A stretch of DNA of 64,000 nucleotides from Symbiodinium sp. CCMP2592 (Eukaryota; Sar; Dinophyceae; Suessiales; Symbiodiniaceae): positions 48,372-112,371 of the forward strand of contig CAJNDT010000933.1 in assembly GCA_905221615.1 (NCBI GenBank), written 5' to 3'. Below, piece after piece: positions 8,657 through 20,600 of this stretch (its first letter is position 1; every line of letters begins with the position of its first letter). The translations under genes were made by a program, and so were the position numbers. The notes beneath the pieces were generated by a model, which worked only from the letters and a program-made list of their open reading frames with translations, did no database searches and had not been told where the DNA came from.

Positions 8657-10062
8657 TTAAGTGAATGAATTCGTCAGATACAAGTTCGGCTTTATTTAAT
8701 AATAATTCAAAAAAATCATAAGGGAAATTATATAAGAAATTATAAGAGGAAGTATAAGAGAAATCAAGATTACTGGCAGGAATAGCATTCTGTATTCAAG
8801 AGCCTTATACGGCCTCTCTTTCCTTTCCATGGCCATCAAGGGCCGGCCTAGGACTGGGCCTGGAGCCTCGGGGTTGCTCGTGAACCCTGCACTGCCAGGA
8901 CCCTGGTCTGGCCGTCCTCTTCCTTCGCCACAGGCTCCTTGCTGGGACCCTACTAGGACGTCAGTTCACGGCTTAGGACTGAGCGTCGGAGCTGTGTAGG
9001 GCCGCTCTCCGAGAGCCATTTTGGTGCTTGTTCGGAGCTGTGTAGGGCCGCTCTCCGAGAGCAGCGGCGGCGGCGGGCCTGCCACCACTGGGCCGCTCTC
9101 CGAGAGCCATTTAAGCTTTCTCAACCCCGAGGTTGGTGCTTGTTCGGAGCTCTGTCTCGGGAGCTGCAATTCAGGATCCTTGCTCAAGCAGTGTGAGCAC
9201 TCGGCACTGGCCACATCGTGGCAGGTTCATAGCTCTGTTCGGAGCTGTGTAGGGAGCTGTGATCGCTCGGCACTGGCCACGTGTGGCGGAGCTGTAGCAC
9301 TGTTCTCCTTCGTTGCATCAAGCGTCCGGCTTCCGGTACACCGAGCTCTAGCCTCCTTAAGTGACCGCCCATTACCCTGGTCAGCGGCGGCGGCGGGCAC
9401 CACTGGGCCGCTCTCCGAGAGCCATTTGAGCGTGCTGCTCTGCACTTGGTGCTTGTTCGGAGCTGTGCACTTGCGGATCACCACGGGCCGCGGCTTCGTG
9501 GGGGATCCCCGCTTTTGCTCTCCGAGAGCCATTGGGGTTGCTCGTGACCTCCAATTTGCCTTGCCGATGAGGGCCTCGCTTTTGCTCTCCGAGAGCCATT
9601 GGCATAGCTCTGTTCGGAGCTGTGTAGGGAGCTGTGATCGCTCGGCACTGAGCGTCAAACTTGTTCGGAGCTTTGTAGAAAATTTCGGCGGCAGAAGCGA
9701 GGTCTAACCCTGTTCGGAGCTGTGTAGGGAGCTGTGATCGCTCGGCACTGGCCACGTGTGGCGGAGCTGTAGCACTGTTCTCCTTCGTTGCATCAAGCGT
9801 CAAACTTGTTCGGAGCTTTGTAGAAAATTTCGGCGGCAGAAGCGAGGTCTAGACCCTGCCGTGGCCGTCCTAGGCGCTCACCAGCGCTCATTGGGGCCAA
9901 GGTCACTTCGCCACACAGGCGCCTGCCCACCACTGGTTTTGCAGCGTGGATCCCTTAAGGGGTGATGTTGCCATTGCGAACTCTGCACTTGCGGATCGCC
10001 ACGGCGGCTTCGTGGGGGATCCCTTAAGGGGTGCGTAGCGCCTGGCGGCGGCGGCGGCAGCG

Positions 10063-10093
<31 letters not shown>

Positions 10094-10454
10094 CTCAGAG
10101 CGGCGGCGGCGGCTGAGCGGCGGCGGCGGCGGCGGCGGAGGCCTTGCGTGGCGGTAGAAACCTGTTCGGAGCTGTGTATAGGGAGCTGTGATCGCCGGCG
10201 GCGGCGGCGGAGGCCTTGCGTGGCGCTAGTGTGTAGGGAGCTGTGATCGCCGGCGGCGGCGGCGGGGGCGGCGGCAGCGGCGGCGGCGGCGGCAGCGGCG
10301 GCGGCGGCGGCAGCGGCGGCGGCGGCGGCCTTGCGTAAACGGGGCGGCGGCAGCGGCGGCGGCGGCGGCAGCGGCGGCGGCGGCGGCGGCCTTGCGTAAA
10401 CCCTGTTCGGAGCTGTGTAGGGAGCTGTGATCGCCGGCGGCGGCGGCGGCGGCT

Positions 10455-10485
<31 letters not shown>

Positions 10486-11183
10486 CTCAGAGCGGCGGCG
10501 GCGGCTGAGCGGCGGCGGCGGCGGCGGCGGAGGCCTTGCGTGGCGGTAGAAACCTGTTCGGAGCTGTGTAGGGAGCTGTGATCGCCGGCGGCGGCGGCGG
10601 AGGCCTTGCGTGGGCGGCGGCGGCGGCGGAGCGGACCGCTGCCCGACTAGGACGTCCTCGTCTGCCTGCGTCAAAAATCGTTCCGCACGGCCAGGTTAGT
10701 TGCTCGTGACCTCCGATTTACTTAAAGCTTGGGTTGGGTGCTTGGTCGGAGCTGTGTAGGGAGCTGCAATTTACTTAAAGCTTGTCTTGGCGGCAGAAGC
10801 GAGCTCCGATGAGGGCCTCGCTATTGCCCTATGTTGCCATTGCGGACTCTGCACTTGCGGATCGCCACGGCGGCTTCGTGGGGGATCCCTTAATTTGCTC
10901 TCCGAGAGCCATTGGGGTTGCTCGTGACCTCCAATTTGCCTTGCCGATGAGGGCCTCGCTTTTGCTCTCCGAGAGCCATTGGCATAGCTCTGTTCGGAGC
11001 TGTGTAGGGAGCTGTGATCGCTCGGCACTGGCCACGTGTGGCGGAGCTGTAGCACTGTTCTCCGGAACCAGGATCCTTGCACCCACCCCCACCATGGGGT
11101 CCCAGCGGACCCTGATGCTCTTCCTCTTTCACTTGCACCCATGCAATTCACTTGCATCAACCAGAAGACTAAAACTCGCCTCC
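8657..11183. repeat. Tandem-array unit 1 (2,527 bp, long type)
   Basis: The unit is measured from TTAAG to TTAAG. It starts with an AT-rich block that on the minus strand contains AATAAA. Then come blocks of short repeated words (CTCTCCGAGAGCCATT, TGTTCGGAGCTGTGTAGGG, CTTCGTGGGGGATCCC), a CGG-rich stretch at about 10,030-10,640, and the conserved end segment. All reading frames here are by-products of the repeats. It is the near-identical partner of the unit at 34,916-37,442. Confidence 0.88.
10029..10640. repeat. CGG-rich low-complexity block in unit 1
   Basis: Runs of CGG with occasional CAG, GTG and CTC interruptions, broken by copies of TGTTCGGAGCTGTGTAGGGAG and GCCTTGCGTGGCG. Frames across it encode poly-Pro, poly-Ala or poly-Arg and are not genes. 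The empty target site of the foldback element (GAGGCCTTGCGTGGCGG) is visible at about 10,138-10,154. Confidence 0.9.
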
Positions 11184-12330
11184 TTAAGTGAATGAATTCG
11201 TCAGATACAAGTTCGGCTTTATTTAATAATAATTCAAAGAAATCATAAGGGAAATTATATAAGAAATTATAAGAGGAAGTATAAGAGAAATCAAGATTAC
11301 TGGCAGGAATAGCATTCTGTATTCAAGAGCCTTATACGGCCTCTCTTTCCTTTCCATGGCCATCAAGGGCCGGCCTAGGACTGGGCCTGGAGCCTCGGGG
11401 TTGCTCGTGAACCCTGCACTGCCAGGACCCTGGTCTGGCCGTCCTCTTCCTTCGCCACAGGCTCCTTGCTGGGACCCTACTAGGACGTCAGTTCACGGCT
11501 TAGGACTGAGCGTCGGAGCTGTGTAGGGCCGCTCTCCGAGAGCCATTTTGGTGCTTGTTCGGAGCTGTGTAGGGCCGCTCTCCGAGAGCAGCGGCGGCGG
11601 CGGGCCTGCCACCACTGGGCCGCTCTCCGAGAGCCATTTAAGCTTTCTCAACCCCGAGGTTGGTGCTTGTTCGGAGCTCTGTCTCGGGAGCTGCAATTCA
11701 GGATCCTTGCTCAAGCAGTGTGAGCACTCGGCACTGGCCACATCGTGGCAGGTTCATAGCTCTGTTCGGAGCTGTGTAGGGAGCTGTGATCGCTCGGCAC
11801 TGGCCACGTGTGGCGGAGCTGTAGCACTGTTCTCCTTCGTTGCATCAAGCGTCCGGCTTCCGGTACACCGAGCTCTAGCCTCCTTAAGTGACCGCCCATT
11901 ACCCTGGTCAGCGGCGGCGGCGGGCACCACTGGGCCGCTCTCCGAGAGCCATTTGAGCGTGCTGCTCTGCACTTGGTGCTTGTTCGGAGCTGTGCACTTG
12001 CGGATCACCACGGGCCGCGGCTTCGTGGGGGATCCCCGCTTTTGCTCTCCGAGAGCCATTGGGGTTGCTCGTGACCTCCAATTTGCCTTGCCGATGAGGG
12101 CCTCGCTTTTGCTCTCCGAGAGCCATTGGCATAGCTCTGTTCGGAGCTGTGTAGGGAGCTGTGATCGCTCGGCACTGGCCACGTGTGGCGGAGCTGTAGC
12201 ACTGTTCTCCGGAACCAGGATCCTTGCACCCACCCCCACCATGGGGTCCCAGCGGACCCTGATGCTCTTCCTCTTTCACTTGCACCCATGCAATTCACTT
12301 GCATCAACCAGAAGACTAAAACTCGCCTCC
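11184..12330. repeat. Tandem-array unit 2 (1,147 bp)
   Basis: Same start and end segments as unit 1, but the interior lacks the CGG block: a deletion or expansion variant. The interior repeats the same short words as unit 1. Confidence 0.85.
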
Positions 12331-13008
12331 TTAAGTGAATGAATTCGTCAGATACAAGTTCGGCTTTATTTAATAATAATTCAAAGAAATCATAAGGGAA
12401 ATTATATTATAAATTATAAGAGGAAGTATAAGAGAAATCAAGATTACTGGCAGGAATAGCATTCTGTATTCAAGAGCCTTATACGGCCTCTCTTTCCTTT
12501 CCATGGCCATCAAGGGCCGGCCTAGGACTGGGCCTGGAGCCTCGGGGTTGCTCGTGCCAGGACGGGGGTCTGGGGGCCCTAGGGCCCTAGGCCTAGGGCC
12601 CTGGGGCCTAGGGCCCTGGGGCCAGCTCCTGGGCCTGGGCCCTGCTGGGGCCTTGGGCCCTGGGGCCCAGGGGAGCAGCCTGCACAGGACCCAGGCTCCT
12701 TGGGCTGGGACCCTAGGACGGCAGGGCCCAGGGTGCAGCCTCGGGGTTGGTCTGGCCGTCCTCACAGCCCATGGTCAGCTGGGCCGCTGCAACGGTGCTT
12801 GTTCGCCGCTCTCCAGAGCCAGACCCTCGTCTGGCCGTCCTCACAGCCCAGAGCCAGGAGCTGTCTACAAAAGCTGTGATCGTTCTCCGGAACCAGGATC
12901 CTTGCACCCACCCCCACCATGGGGTCCCAGCGGACCCTGATGCTCTTCCTCTTTCACTTGCACCCATGCAATTCACTTGCATCAACCAGAAGACTAAAAC
13001 TCGCCTCC
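12331..13008. repeat. Tandem-array unit 3 (678 bp, short type)
   Basis: Short unit whose interior is dominated by GGGCCCTAGG-like and CTGGGGCC words. It ends with the conserved segment that carries the CCATGGGGTCCCAGCGG word. Confidence 0.85.
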
Positions 13009-14684
13009 TTAAGTGAATGAATTCGTCAGATACAAGTTCGGCTTTATTTAATAATAATTCAAAGAAATCATAAGGGAAATTATATTATAAATTATAAGAG
13101 GAAGTATAAGAGAAATCAAGATTACTGGCAGGAATAGCATTCTGTATTCAAGAGCCTTATACGGCCTCTCTTTCCTTCGCCACAGGCTCCTTGCTGGGAC
13201 CCTACTAGGACGTCAGTTCACGGTAGGACTGAGCGTCAAGCTTGACGTGGCGAGAGTCGCTCCCGGCCGTGGGCCCTTGGGGACCTCCTTCACTTGCACA
13301 CCCTAAAGCTTGTCTTGGCGGCAGAAGCGAGCTCCGATGAGGGCCTCGCTATTGCCCTATGTTGCCATTGCGAACTCTGCGGCGGCGGCGGGCACCACTG
13401 GGCCGCTCTCCGAGAGCCATTTGAGCGTGCTGCTCTGCACTTGGTGCTTGTTCGGAGCTGTGCACTTGCGGATCGCCACGGCGGCTTCGTGGGGGATCCC
13501 CGGCGGCTTCCGGTACACCGAGCTCTAGCCTCCTTAAGTGACCGCCCATTACCCTGGTCAGCGGCGGTGGCGGCTCAGAGACCTGCGCAGGTCTCTGAGC
13601 GGCGGATGAGGGCCTCGCTATTGCCCTATGTTGCCATTGCGAACTCTGCACTTGCGGATCGCCACGGCGGCTTCGTGGGGGATCCCCGGCGGCTTCCGGT
13701 ACACCGAGCTCTAGCCTCCTTAAGTGACCGCCCATTACCCTGGTCAGCGGCGGCGGCGGGCACCACTGGGCCGCTCTCCGAGAGCCATTTGAGCGTGCTG
13801 CTCTGCACTTGGTGCTTGTTCGGAGCTGTGCACTTGCGGATCGCCACGGCGGCTTCGTGGGGGATCCCCGGCGGCTTCCGGTACACCGAGCTCTAGCCTC
13901 CTTAAGTGACCGCCCATTACCCTGGTCAGCGGCGGCGGCGGGCACCACTGGGCCGCTCTCCGAGAGCCATTTGAGCGTGCTGCTCTGCACTTGGTGCTTG
14001 TTCGGAGCTGTGCACTTGCGGATCACCACGGGCCGCGGCTTCGTGGGGGATCCCCGCTTTTGCTCTCCGAGAGCCATTGGGGTTGCTCGTGACCTCCAAT
14101 TTGCCTTGCCGATGAGGGCCTCGCTTTTGCTCTCCGAGAGCCATTGGCATAGCTCTGTTCGGAGCTGTGTAGGGAGCTGTGATCGCTCGGCACTGAGCGT
14201 CAAACTTGTTCGGAGCTTTGTAGAAAATTTCGGCGGCAGAAGCGAGGTCTAACCCTGTTCGGAGCTGTGTAGGGAGCTGTGATCGCTCGGCACTGGCCAC
14301 GTGTGGCGGAGCTGTAGCACTGTTCTCCTTCGTTGCATCAAGCGTCAAACTTGTTCGGAGCTTTGTAGAAAATTTCGGCGGCAGAAGCGAGGTCTAGACC
14401 CTGCCGTGGCCGTCCTAGGCGCTCACCAGCGCTCATTGGGGCCAAGGTCACTTCGCCACACAGGCGCCTGCCCACCACTGGTTTTGCAGCGTGGATCCCT
14501 TAAGGGGTGATGTTGCCATTGCGAACTCTGCACTTGCGGATCGCCACGGCGGCTTCGTGGGGGATCCCTTAAGGGGTGCGTAGCGCCTGGCGGCGGCGGC
14601 GGCAGCGGCGGCGGCGGCGGCGGCGGTGGCGGCTCAGAGCGGCGGCGGCGGCTGAGCGGCGGCGGCGGCGGCGGCGGAGGCCTT
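13009..14684. repeat. Tandem-array unit 4, left part (interrupted by the foldback element)
   Basis: Begins like the other units, then contains about three tandem copies of a sub-repeat of roughly 200 bp running from the GATGAGGGCCTCGC word to the CGGCGGCGGGCACCAC word. A perfect 28-bp palindrome lies at 13,573-13,600. The unit breaks at CCTT (14,681-14,684), the left target duplication of the foldback element, and resumes at 33,284. Confidence 0.85.
13573..13600. repeat. Perfect 28-bp palindrome in unit 4
   Basis: Two 14-bp halves (GCTCAGAGACCTGC and its exact complement) abut with no loop. The same palindrome recurs in unit 8 at 38,771-38,798. Confidence 0.9.
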
Positions 14685-17501
14685 AAGGCTTTTTCGTACT
14701 ATTCGGGGGGTCAAAGATCAACCAGGGGATCCTGTTTCAGCGGAGCTTGAAAGGAGCATCGCCGCGCCGCCCACCAGAGACGAGCGCTGATTGCAAAAAA
14801 AACCCTAAGACACCAGCTAGAATTCATTTTTATACGAAACAGCATTACGTAGTAGTACACAGATCTTTCAATTTTACATTTATCCTTTTTTCCTTCTCTC
14901 GGGGTTGGGGGGCTTCGGGGAGCGGGGGAGAGAGAAGCGACAGAGAAAGAGTGTAAGAGGAGAGAACCACGTTGTTGCACTTGCTGTCGTTCTGCCGCTA
15001 GAGCGCTACCTTAAACCCTAACCCTTAGTCTAAAACTACACTAAACTCTAACCGTAGTAGCTAACTTACACTGAACTCTAACCCTAATCGCTAACCCTAC
15101 ACCCTAACCCTCAACCCTAATCCTAACCCCTAACCCTAAACCCTAAAACTGCCGCGTGCCCGGCGGCTAAACCCTAAAACTGCCGGGTGCCAGGCGCAAA
15201 CCTTAAGACCGTTAACCCTAAACCCTAATCCTTTATTAAAAAATACATTATTGTTAACTAAATACCAATCTCCTACACTAAACTCTGACCGTCATCATCG
15301 CCAACTTACACTGATCGCTTATTTAGTTATATTAATAACCCTAGGGTTTAGGGTTAGGGTTTAGGGTTAGGGGTTTAGGGTTTCGGGTTTAGGTTGACCC
15401 TAATCCTAAACCCTAACCCTAAACCCTATAGGGTTTAGGCGCTGTACCGGCAGTTTTAGGGTTTTTAGGCGCCGTACCGGCAGTTTTAGGGTTTAGGCGC
15501 CGTGCCGGCAGTTTTAGGGCTTAGGGTTAGGGTTTAGTATTAGGCGATGTACCGGCAGTTGTAGGGTTTAGTTTAAGGTTTAGGGTTAAGGTTTAGGCAC
15601 CGGAGACCCGGCAGTTTTAGGGTTTAGGGTTAGGGTTTAGGCGCCGTACCGGCAGTTTAGGGTTTAGGCGCCGTACCGGCAGTTTTAGGGTTTAGGATTA
15701 GGGTTTAGGCGCCGTACCGGCAGTTTAGGGTTTAGGCGCCGTACCGACAGTTTTATGGTTTAGGGTTAGGGTTTAGGCGCCGTACCGGCAGTTTAGGGTT
15801 TAGGCGCCGTACCGGCAGTTTTAGGGTTTAGGCGCCGTACCGGCAGTTTTAGGGTTTAGGGTTAGGGTTTAGTATTAGGCGATGTACCGGCAGTTGTAGG
15901 GTTTAGTTTAAGGTTTAGGGTTAAGGTTTAGGCACCGGAGACCCGGCAGTTTTAGGGGTTAGGGTTAGGCGCCGTACCGGCAGTTTAGGGTTTAGGGTTA
16001 GGGTTTAGGCGCCGTACCGGCAGTTTAGGGTTTAGGCGCCGTACCGGCGGTTTTAGGGTTTAGGGTTAGGGTTTAGTATTAGGTGATGTACCGGCAGTTG
16101 TAGGGTTTAGTTTAAGGTTTAAGGTTAAGTTTTACGCACCGGAGACCAGGCAGTTTTAGGGTTTAGGGTTAGGGTTTAGTATTAGGCGATGTACCGACAG
16201 TTGTAGGGTTTAGTTTAAGGTTTAGGGTTAAGGTTTAGGCACCGGAGACCCGGCAGTTTTAGGGTTTAGGGTTAGGGTTTAGGCGCCGTACCGGCAGTTT
16301 AGGGTTTAGGCGCCGTACCGGCAGTTTTAGGGTTTAGGGTTAGGGTTTAGGCGCCGTACCGGCAGTTTAGGGTTTAGGGTTAGGGTTTAGTATTAGGCGA
16401 TGTACCGGCAGTTGTAGGGTTTAGTTTAAGGTTTAGGGTTAAGGTTTAGGCACCGGAGACCCGGCAGTTTTAGGGTTTAGGGTTAGGGTTTAGGCGCCGT
16501 ACCGGCAGTTTAGGGTTTAGGCGCCGTACCGGCAGTTTTAGGCGCCGTACCGGCAGTTTTAGGGTTTAGGGTTAGGGTTTAGTATTAGGCGATGTACCGG
16601 CAGTTGTAGGGTTTAGTTTAAGGTTTAGGGTTAAGGTTTAGCACCGGAGACCCGGCAGTTTTAGGGTTTAGGGTTAGGGTTTAGGCGCCGTACCGGCAGT
16701 TTAGGGTTTAGGCGCCGTACCGGCAGTTTAGGGTTTAGGCGCCGTACCGGCAGTTTTAGGGTTTAGGCGCCGTACCGGCACTTTTGTTTAGGGTTTAGTA
16801 TTAGGCGATGTACCGGCAGTTGTAGGGTTTAGTTTAAGGTTTAGGGTTAAGGTTTAGGCACCGGAGACCCGGCAGTTTTAGGGTTTAGGGTTAGGGTTTA
16901 GGCGCCGTACCGGCAGTTTAGGGTTTAGGCGCCGTACCGGCAGTTTTAGGGTTTAGGGTTAGGGTTTAGGCGCCGTACCGGCAGTTTAGGGTTTAGGCGC
17001 CGTACCGGCAGTTTTAGGGTTTAGGCGCCGTACCGGCAGTTTTAGGGTTTAGGCGCCGTACCGGCAGTTTTAGGGTTTAGGGTTAGGGTTTCGTATTAGG
17101 CGATGTACCGGCAGTTGTAGGGTTTAGTCTAGGCGCCGGAGACCCGGCATTTTTAGGGTTTAGGGTTATAGGGTTTAGTATTAGTATTAGGCGATGTACC
17201 GGCAGTTGTAGGGTAGTTCAGGCGCCGTACCGGCAGTTTTAGGGTTTAGGGTTAAACCCTAAACCCTAAAACGCTTAACCCTAAACCTTGACATTTTGAA
17301 GGTTGGTTTGGTTTAAGTTAGCGATGTTAATAATGTTGTGCGAACGTTCGGTGATAGTAGTTTTATGCTGTGAATGAATGTACAACTGTGTACTTTCTTA
17401 ATGTTATGGGATCCTAAGGGTGGGTGGGTGTCATTTCTATGCCGTAAACACAACTCTACTAAACAACTGTTCGATCCGGAGCTGCTGAACCTTAAACCCT
17501 A
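14685..17501. repeat. Foldback left arm, outer part
   Basis: Inverted counterpart of about 30,140-33,283. It starts with about 300 bp of non-repetitive sequence (14,685-15,000), then telomere-like repeats. At about 17,285-17,495 lies a short unique stretch mirrored at 30,140-30,330. The last five bases (17,497-17,501, CCCTA) are the left target duplication of copia-2. Confidence 0.88.
15000..17280. repeat. Telomere-like TTTAGGG/GCGCCGTACCGGCAG satellite, left arm
   Basis: Degenerate (TTTAGGG)n and (CCCTAA)n stretches alternate with a GC box GGCGCCGTACCGGCAG and variants (GGCGATGTACCGGCAG, GGCACCGGAGACCCGGCAG). The variant after GTATTAGGC recurs irregularly every 90-330 bp, so there is a loose higher-order order. 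TTTAGGG is the plant-type telomere repeat also used by dinoflagellates. Here the repeats are internal and interrupted, so this is not a chromosome end. Confidence 0.88.
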
Positions 17502-17604
17502 TGCGTGAGCAGAGAGACTCACCATTCCAACGAGGGATTCAATACCGAGGCTTTTTTAGCATCAAGTGAAAAGAGCGCCCAAACCTCCGTGCACTCCGCT
17601 CGGA
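17502..17604 (+). repeat. Copia-2 5' LTR (103 bp)
   Basis: Starts TGCGTGAGCAG and ends CTCCGCTCGGA; the 3' end is not the canonical CA. It is unusually short for a 10-kb element. It contains an open frame from a GTG at 17,566 into the polyprotein, but the first ATG lies beyond it. Confidence 0.9.
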
Positions 17605-17619
17605 GGTTATGAGCCCAAG
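17605..17619 (+). other. Copia-2 primer-binding site (internal tRNA-iMet type)
   Basis: GGTTATGAGCCCAAG abuts the LTR. Its complement CTCATAACC is the anticodon-loop region of initiator tRNA-Met, and it closely resembles the Drosophila copia primer site, which uses a tRNA-iMet fragment cut in the anticodon loop. It lacks the TGG needed to pair with a tRNA CCA end. Confidence 0.75.
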
Positions 17620-17643
17620 GGCTCGCGTGAACTCTGCATAGTC

Positions 17644-20600
17644 ATGGATCTTCAGGGTAGGCGCCGTCGGGGAACTGATGGTTCAGCCGCCGTGGGGGAG
17701 TTTTTAGCGCTTCCAGATGGGGAAAGCGCAGTTGTGCGCCCGAATCAGCAAGTTGATAGCGGTGCTGCTGGTGGAGAAGAATCAGCGGGTATCGTAGGAA
17801 CTGGAGAGGGCGTTGGGGCAGCTGTGAATCCATTCTGGAGTGAGAGAATGCAGAACGAAGCGCAGCTTCGGGCAATGCGGCCACAGGGGCTTGCGGAGGC
17901 GGAACAGACCACTTCTGCGGCAGATAGCGGCTCCACAGAACTTCGGGTTGATCAGGCTACAGGGTCAGAGAGGCCTAATCGAACTGGAGATGATGGAGGG
18001 GCTCAACCTGTTGGTAATTCGCAAGATGGTTTGCCAGCGGCTTCGGCTTCTGGTGATGACGGCGGTGAGGCTACGGGTACGGCATCGGGTTCTATGGATC
18101 AGGGACGGTCGGTTCCTCCTTCTGAGCGTCTTGGCATGAGGTCAGGGGAGCGCTTAGTAGTGGAGCGCATGAAGGAGCTTCTTGAGGATTTGTTTGAACA
18201 AAATCGGTTGCTGGTTGATTCTCAAAGGGTTCTTCAAGATAGGCTAGATAGGGTTGAAAATGATGCTATGCAATCTGCCACCTCGGGCGGAGATCGCGAA
18301 GCACCGGATGGGGAAGTGCCTGCTGCTTGGGATAGTGTTCGGGAGTTTGTTGAGGGTGACTGGAACCCTAGGGAGTCCGCTTATCTAGGCCGATTCGTGC
18401 CCCCCAGGGAACGTGGATCATTGGACTTCCAAGCAGGGGTTGAGGAAGGCATTCGGAGAGCTACCGAGGCCATGCGGGCTTCTGAAGACTCAAGAGTCGA
18501 TGATCGTCGACCCCCGAGTCCTCCGCCACCTCCGCCTCCTAGAGATGAACCTCCTACTACTCCCAATGGCACTCGTGTTCCCTCTGGTACACCTCCTAGG
18601 ACCCCTACTCCTGTGTTTGGTTCGCCTAACTTGGCTTTGGAAGAGCAGGTGAATTACAGGGCTCTTGGAGTTGAGGCTAGGGGACGGAATCCTCTGGCGC
18701 GCTCAGCTGAGTGGGCCAATGCGGTCAATCAAGAAGCAGTTGAGGGTGATTTTTGGAGCTCTCGGGGTCTTGGAGGAACGGTAGGTTCTTCTCAGGTTGT
18801 GGGATCTATCGGGTCGTCGGGATTGTTTGGCACTTTCGAGCCTGTGTTGGAGACTGCGGGAACGCACCCCACATGGCATCCTTCTGTCGGCTTGTTTGCT
18901 AGCTCAGGGGCTGGAAATTCCAACTTTGGAGGAGCCAATCTCGGTTCCGGGGGAGGAGGGTCAGGAATAGGGTCCTTCGGGTCGGGTTCTGGTGGTAGGT
19001 CGGCGTTTACGCCCGGGGATCGTACTTGGTGGAAGCTTCCCTCCTTGCCAGATCCGGGAACGGAAGATGCATGCATTGTTGTGTCTGATTGGCTAACCCA
19101 GATTCAGCCTATCATGAGTGACTTGTCGGAACAAAGTGGAGCTTGGTGGAAGCGGGTTATGGAGGTCGCCCAAAGTGCTTACTTGCGGTGGCAACAGGCA
19201 GGACCATTGGAGAAGTCGCTCATTGTCTGTGAAACCCCTCCAGATCTCATTGATCCCCGCTTATCGCGATTGGAAGCTAGGGCTTTGGGTATGATCATGG
19301 AAAGTCTTCCTAGGCGAATCAAGGATGAACTCGTAGTTACCAAGGCTCTGACGAGTACGAATGCTGTTTTCAGAATCCTTCTGGCTTTTCAGCCGGGTGG
19401 TTTGGGGGAAAGGCAGAAACTGATTTCCAATCTTCAGGAGCCAGGGGTTGCCACTAGCGCGCGTCATTGCTCAGACCAGTTGCGTAGATGGCATCGCTGG
19501 TTGAGTCGCTCGCAGGATCTTGGAGTTAATCCACCAGACCCAGCAATCTTGCTGGCAGGGTTGGATCGGCTCAGTCAGGGGATCATTACTGCTAATCCTC
19601 AGGTGGGATTCCGTTGTAACATTTCACGAACGCAACATCAGTTGGACTTCAATCCCACTGTTACTTCCATTATGGCCTATGCTAGACTTCTGCAGGCAGA
19701 GATGGAAACGCTTGCTTTGTCAGGTGTAGACCCGGATACTGAAGAGACCCCTAAGCTCACCAAGAAGCAACGGGCAGCGGCATTGCGGAAGGAACAATCT
19801 GGTACACCTAGTGAAAAGGCTGCAGGTAAGGGCGGAACTTCCGATGCAGGACAGGCGGGAGGTGACAGTGCCCAAGCCTCATCTACAGCCCCGGGTAAAG
19901 GTGGTCAAGGCGGCGGTAAGCCCAACTCGGATGGCAACAATGGTGGTGGCGGAAAGGGAGGAGGACAAAAAGGTCCTTGTCGCTTCTATTCCAACAAAGG
20001 CGGATGTAAAATGGGTAGGGCTTGCTGGTCTTATCATGACTTCGGAAAGGCCGCTTCCGAATCGCGTTGCTTTAATTGCGGTGCGCTTGACCATAGGGCT
20101 GACGCATGTACTCGTCCTAAGGAGAGGCGTGCAGGTAAAGGCGAGGAGGCGACTCCTCGGGGGGAGTCAGGCTCGGCAGGTTCGGGCTCTGGCACGGCCA
20201 ACGCCGGGGGGAAAGGAAATGCTGGGAATCCCAAGGGCGACCAAAAGGGTGCGCAGGTTCGGCAGGTAACTGCTGGTGATGTTTCTGGGAGTTCTGCGGG
20301 GACCGCAGGAGAGGGTCCTCAAGTTGCGAAGGCGACTGAGACCTCGTCGCAGGAGTTGATTGCGGAAGCGACCAAGCTCTTAAAAGGGTTTAGGATTGCG
20401 GCTGCTCGGGTTGTGGATTCTGAGGACAACGGGGGTATTGAAGGCTCCGGTCGAGGGTCGTGGGATGGCAGTGAAGGGCCGTTCTATGTAACTAAAGTTG
20501 TGAAGGATCCTCCGAAAGGTTCCCGAGGTTTGGTTGATGGAGGAGCTACAAACTCCTTGCGGACTGCGCGTAGTGTCGAGGAACTTCAGGGATGTGTGAA

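Noticed and set aside
9000..9025. AGCCATTTTGG preceded by TCCGAG resembles the dinoflagellate spliced leader
   Set aside because: It matches only about 11 bases. It belongs to a repeated word (CTCTCCGAGAGCCATT) with varying continuations in many units, so chance within the satellite is the better explanation.
10024..10674. 216-aa frame rich in Pro, Ala and Arg (also at 36,283-36,933)
   Set aside because: It translates CGG repeats and has an identical copy in the sister unit; no protein-like composition or motif.
15000..17280. A true chromosome end (telomere)
   Set aside because: The repeats are internal, degenerate, interrupted by GC boxes and mirrored at 30,330-32,960 inside an element with target duplications.
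17566..17643. GTG at 17,566 as the copia-2 start
   Set aside because: Nuclear eukaryotic initiation at GTG is unlikely and this stretch lies in the LTR and primer-binding site; the ATG at 17,644 is preferred.
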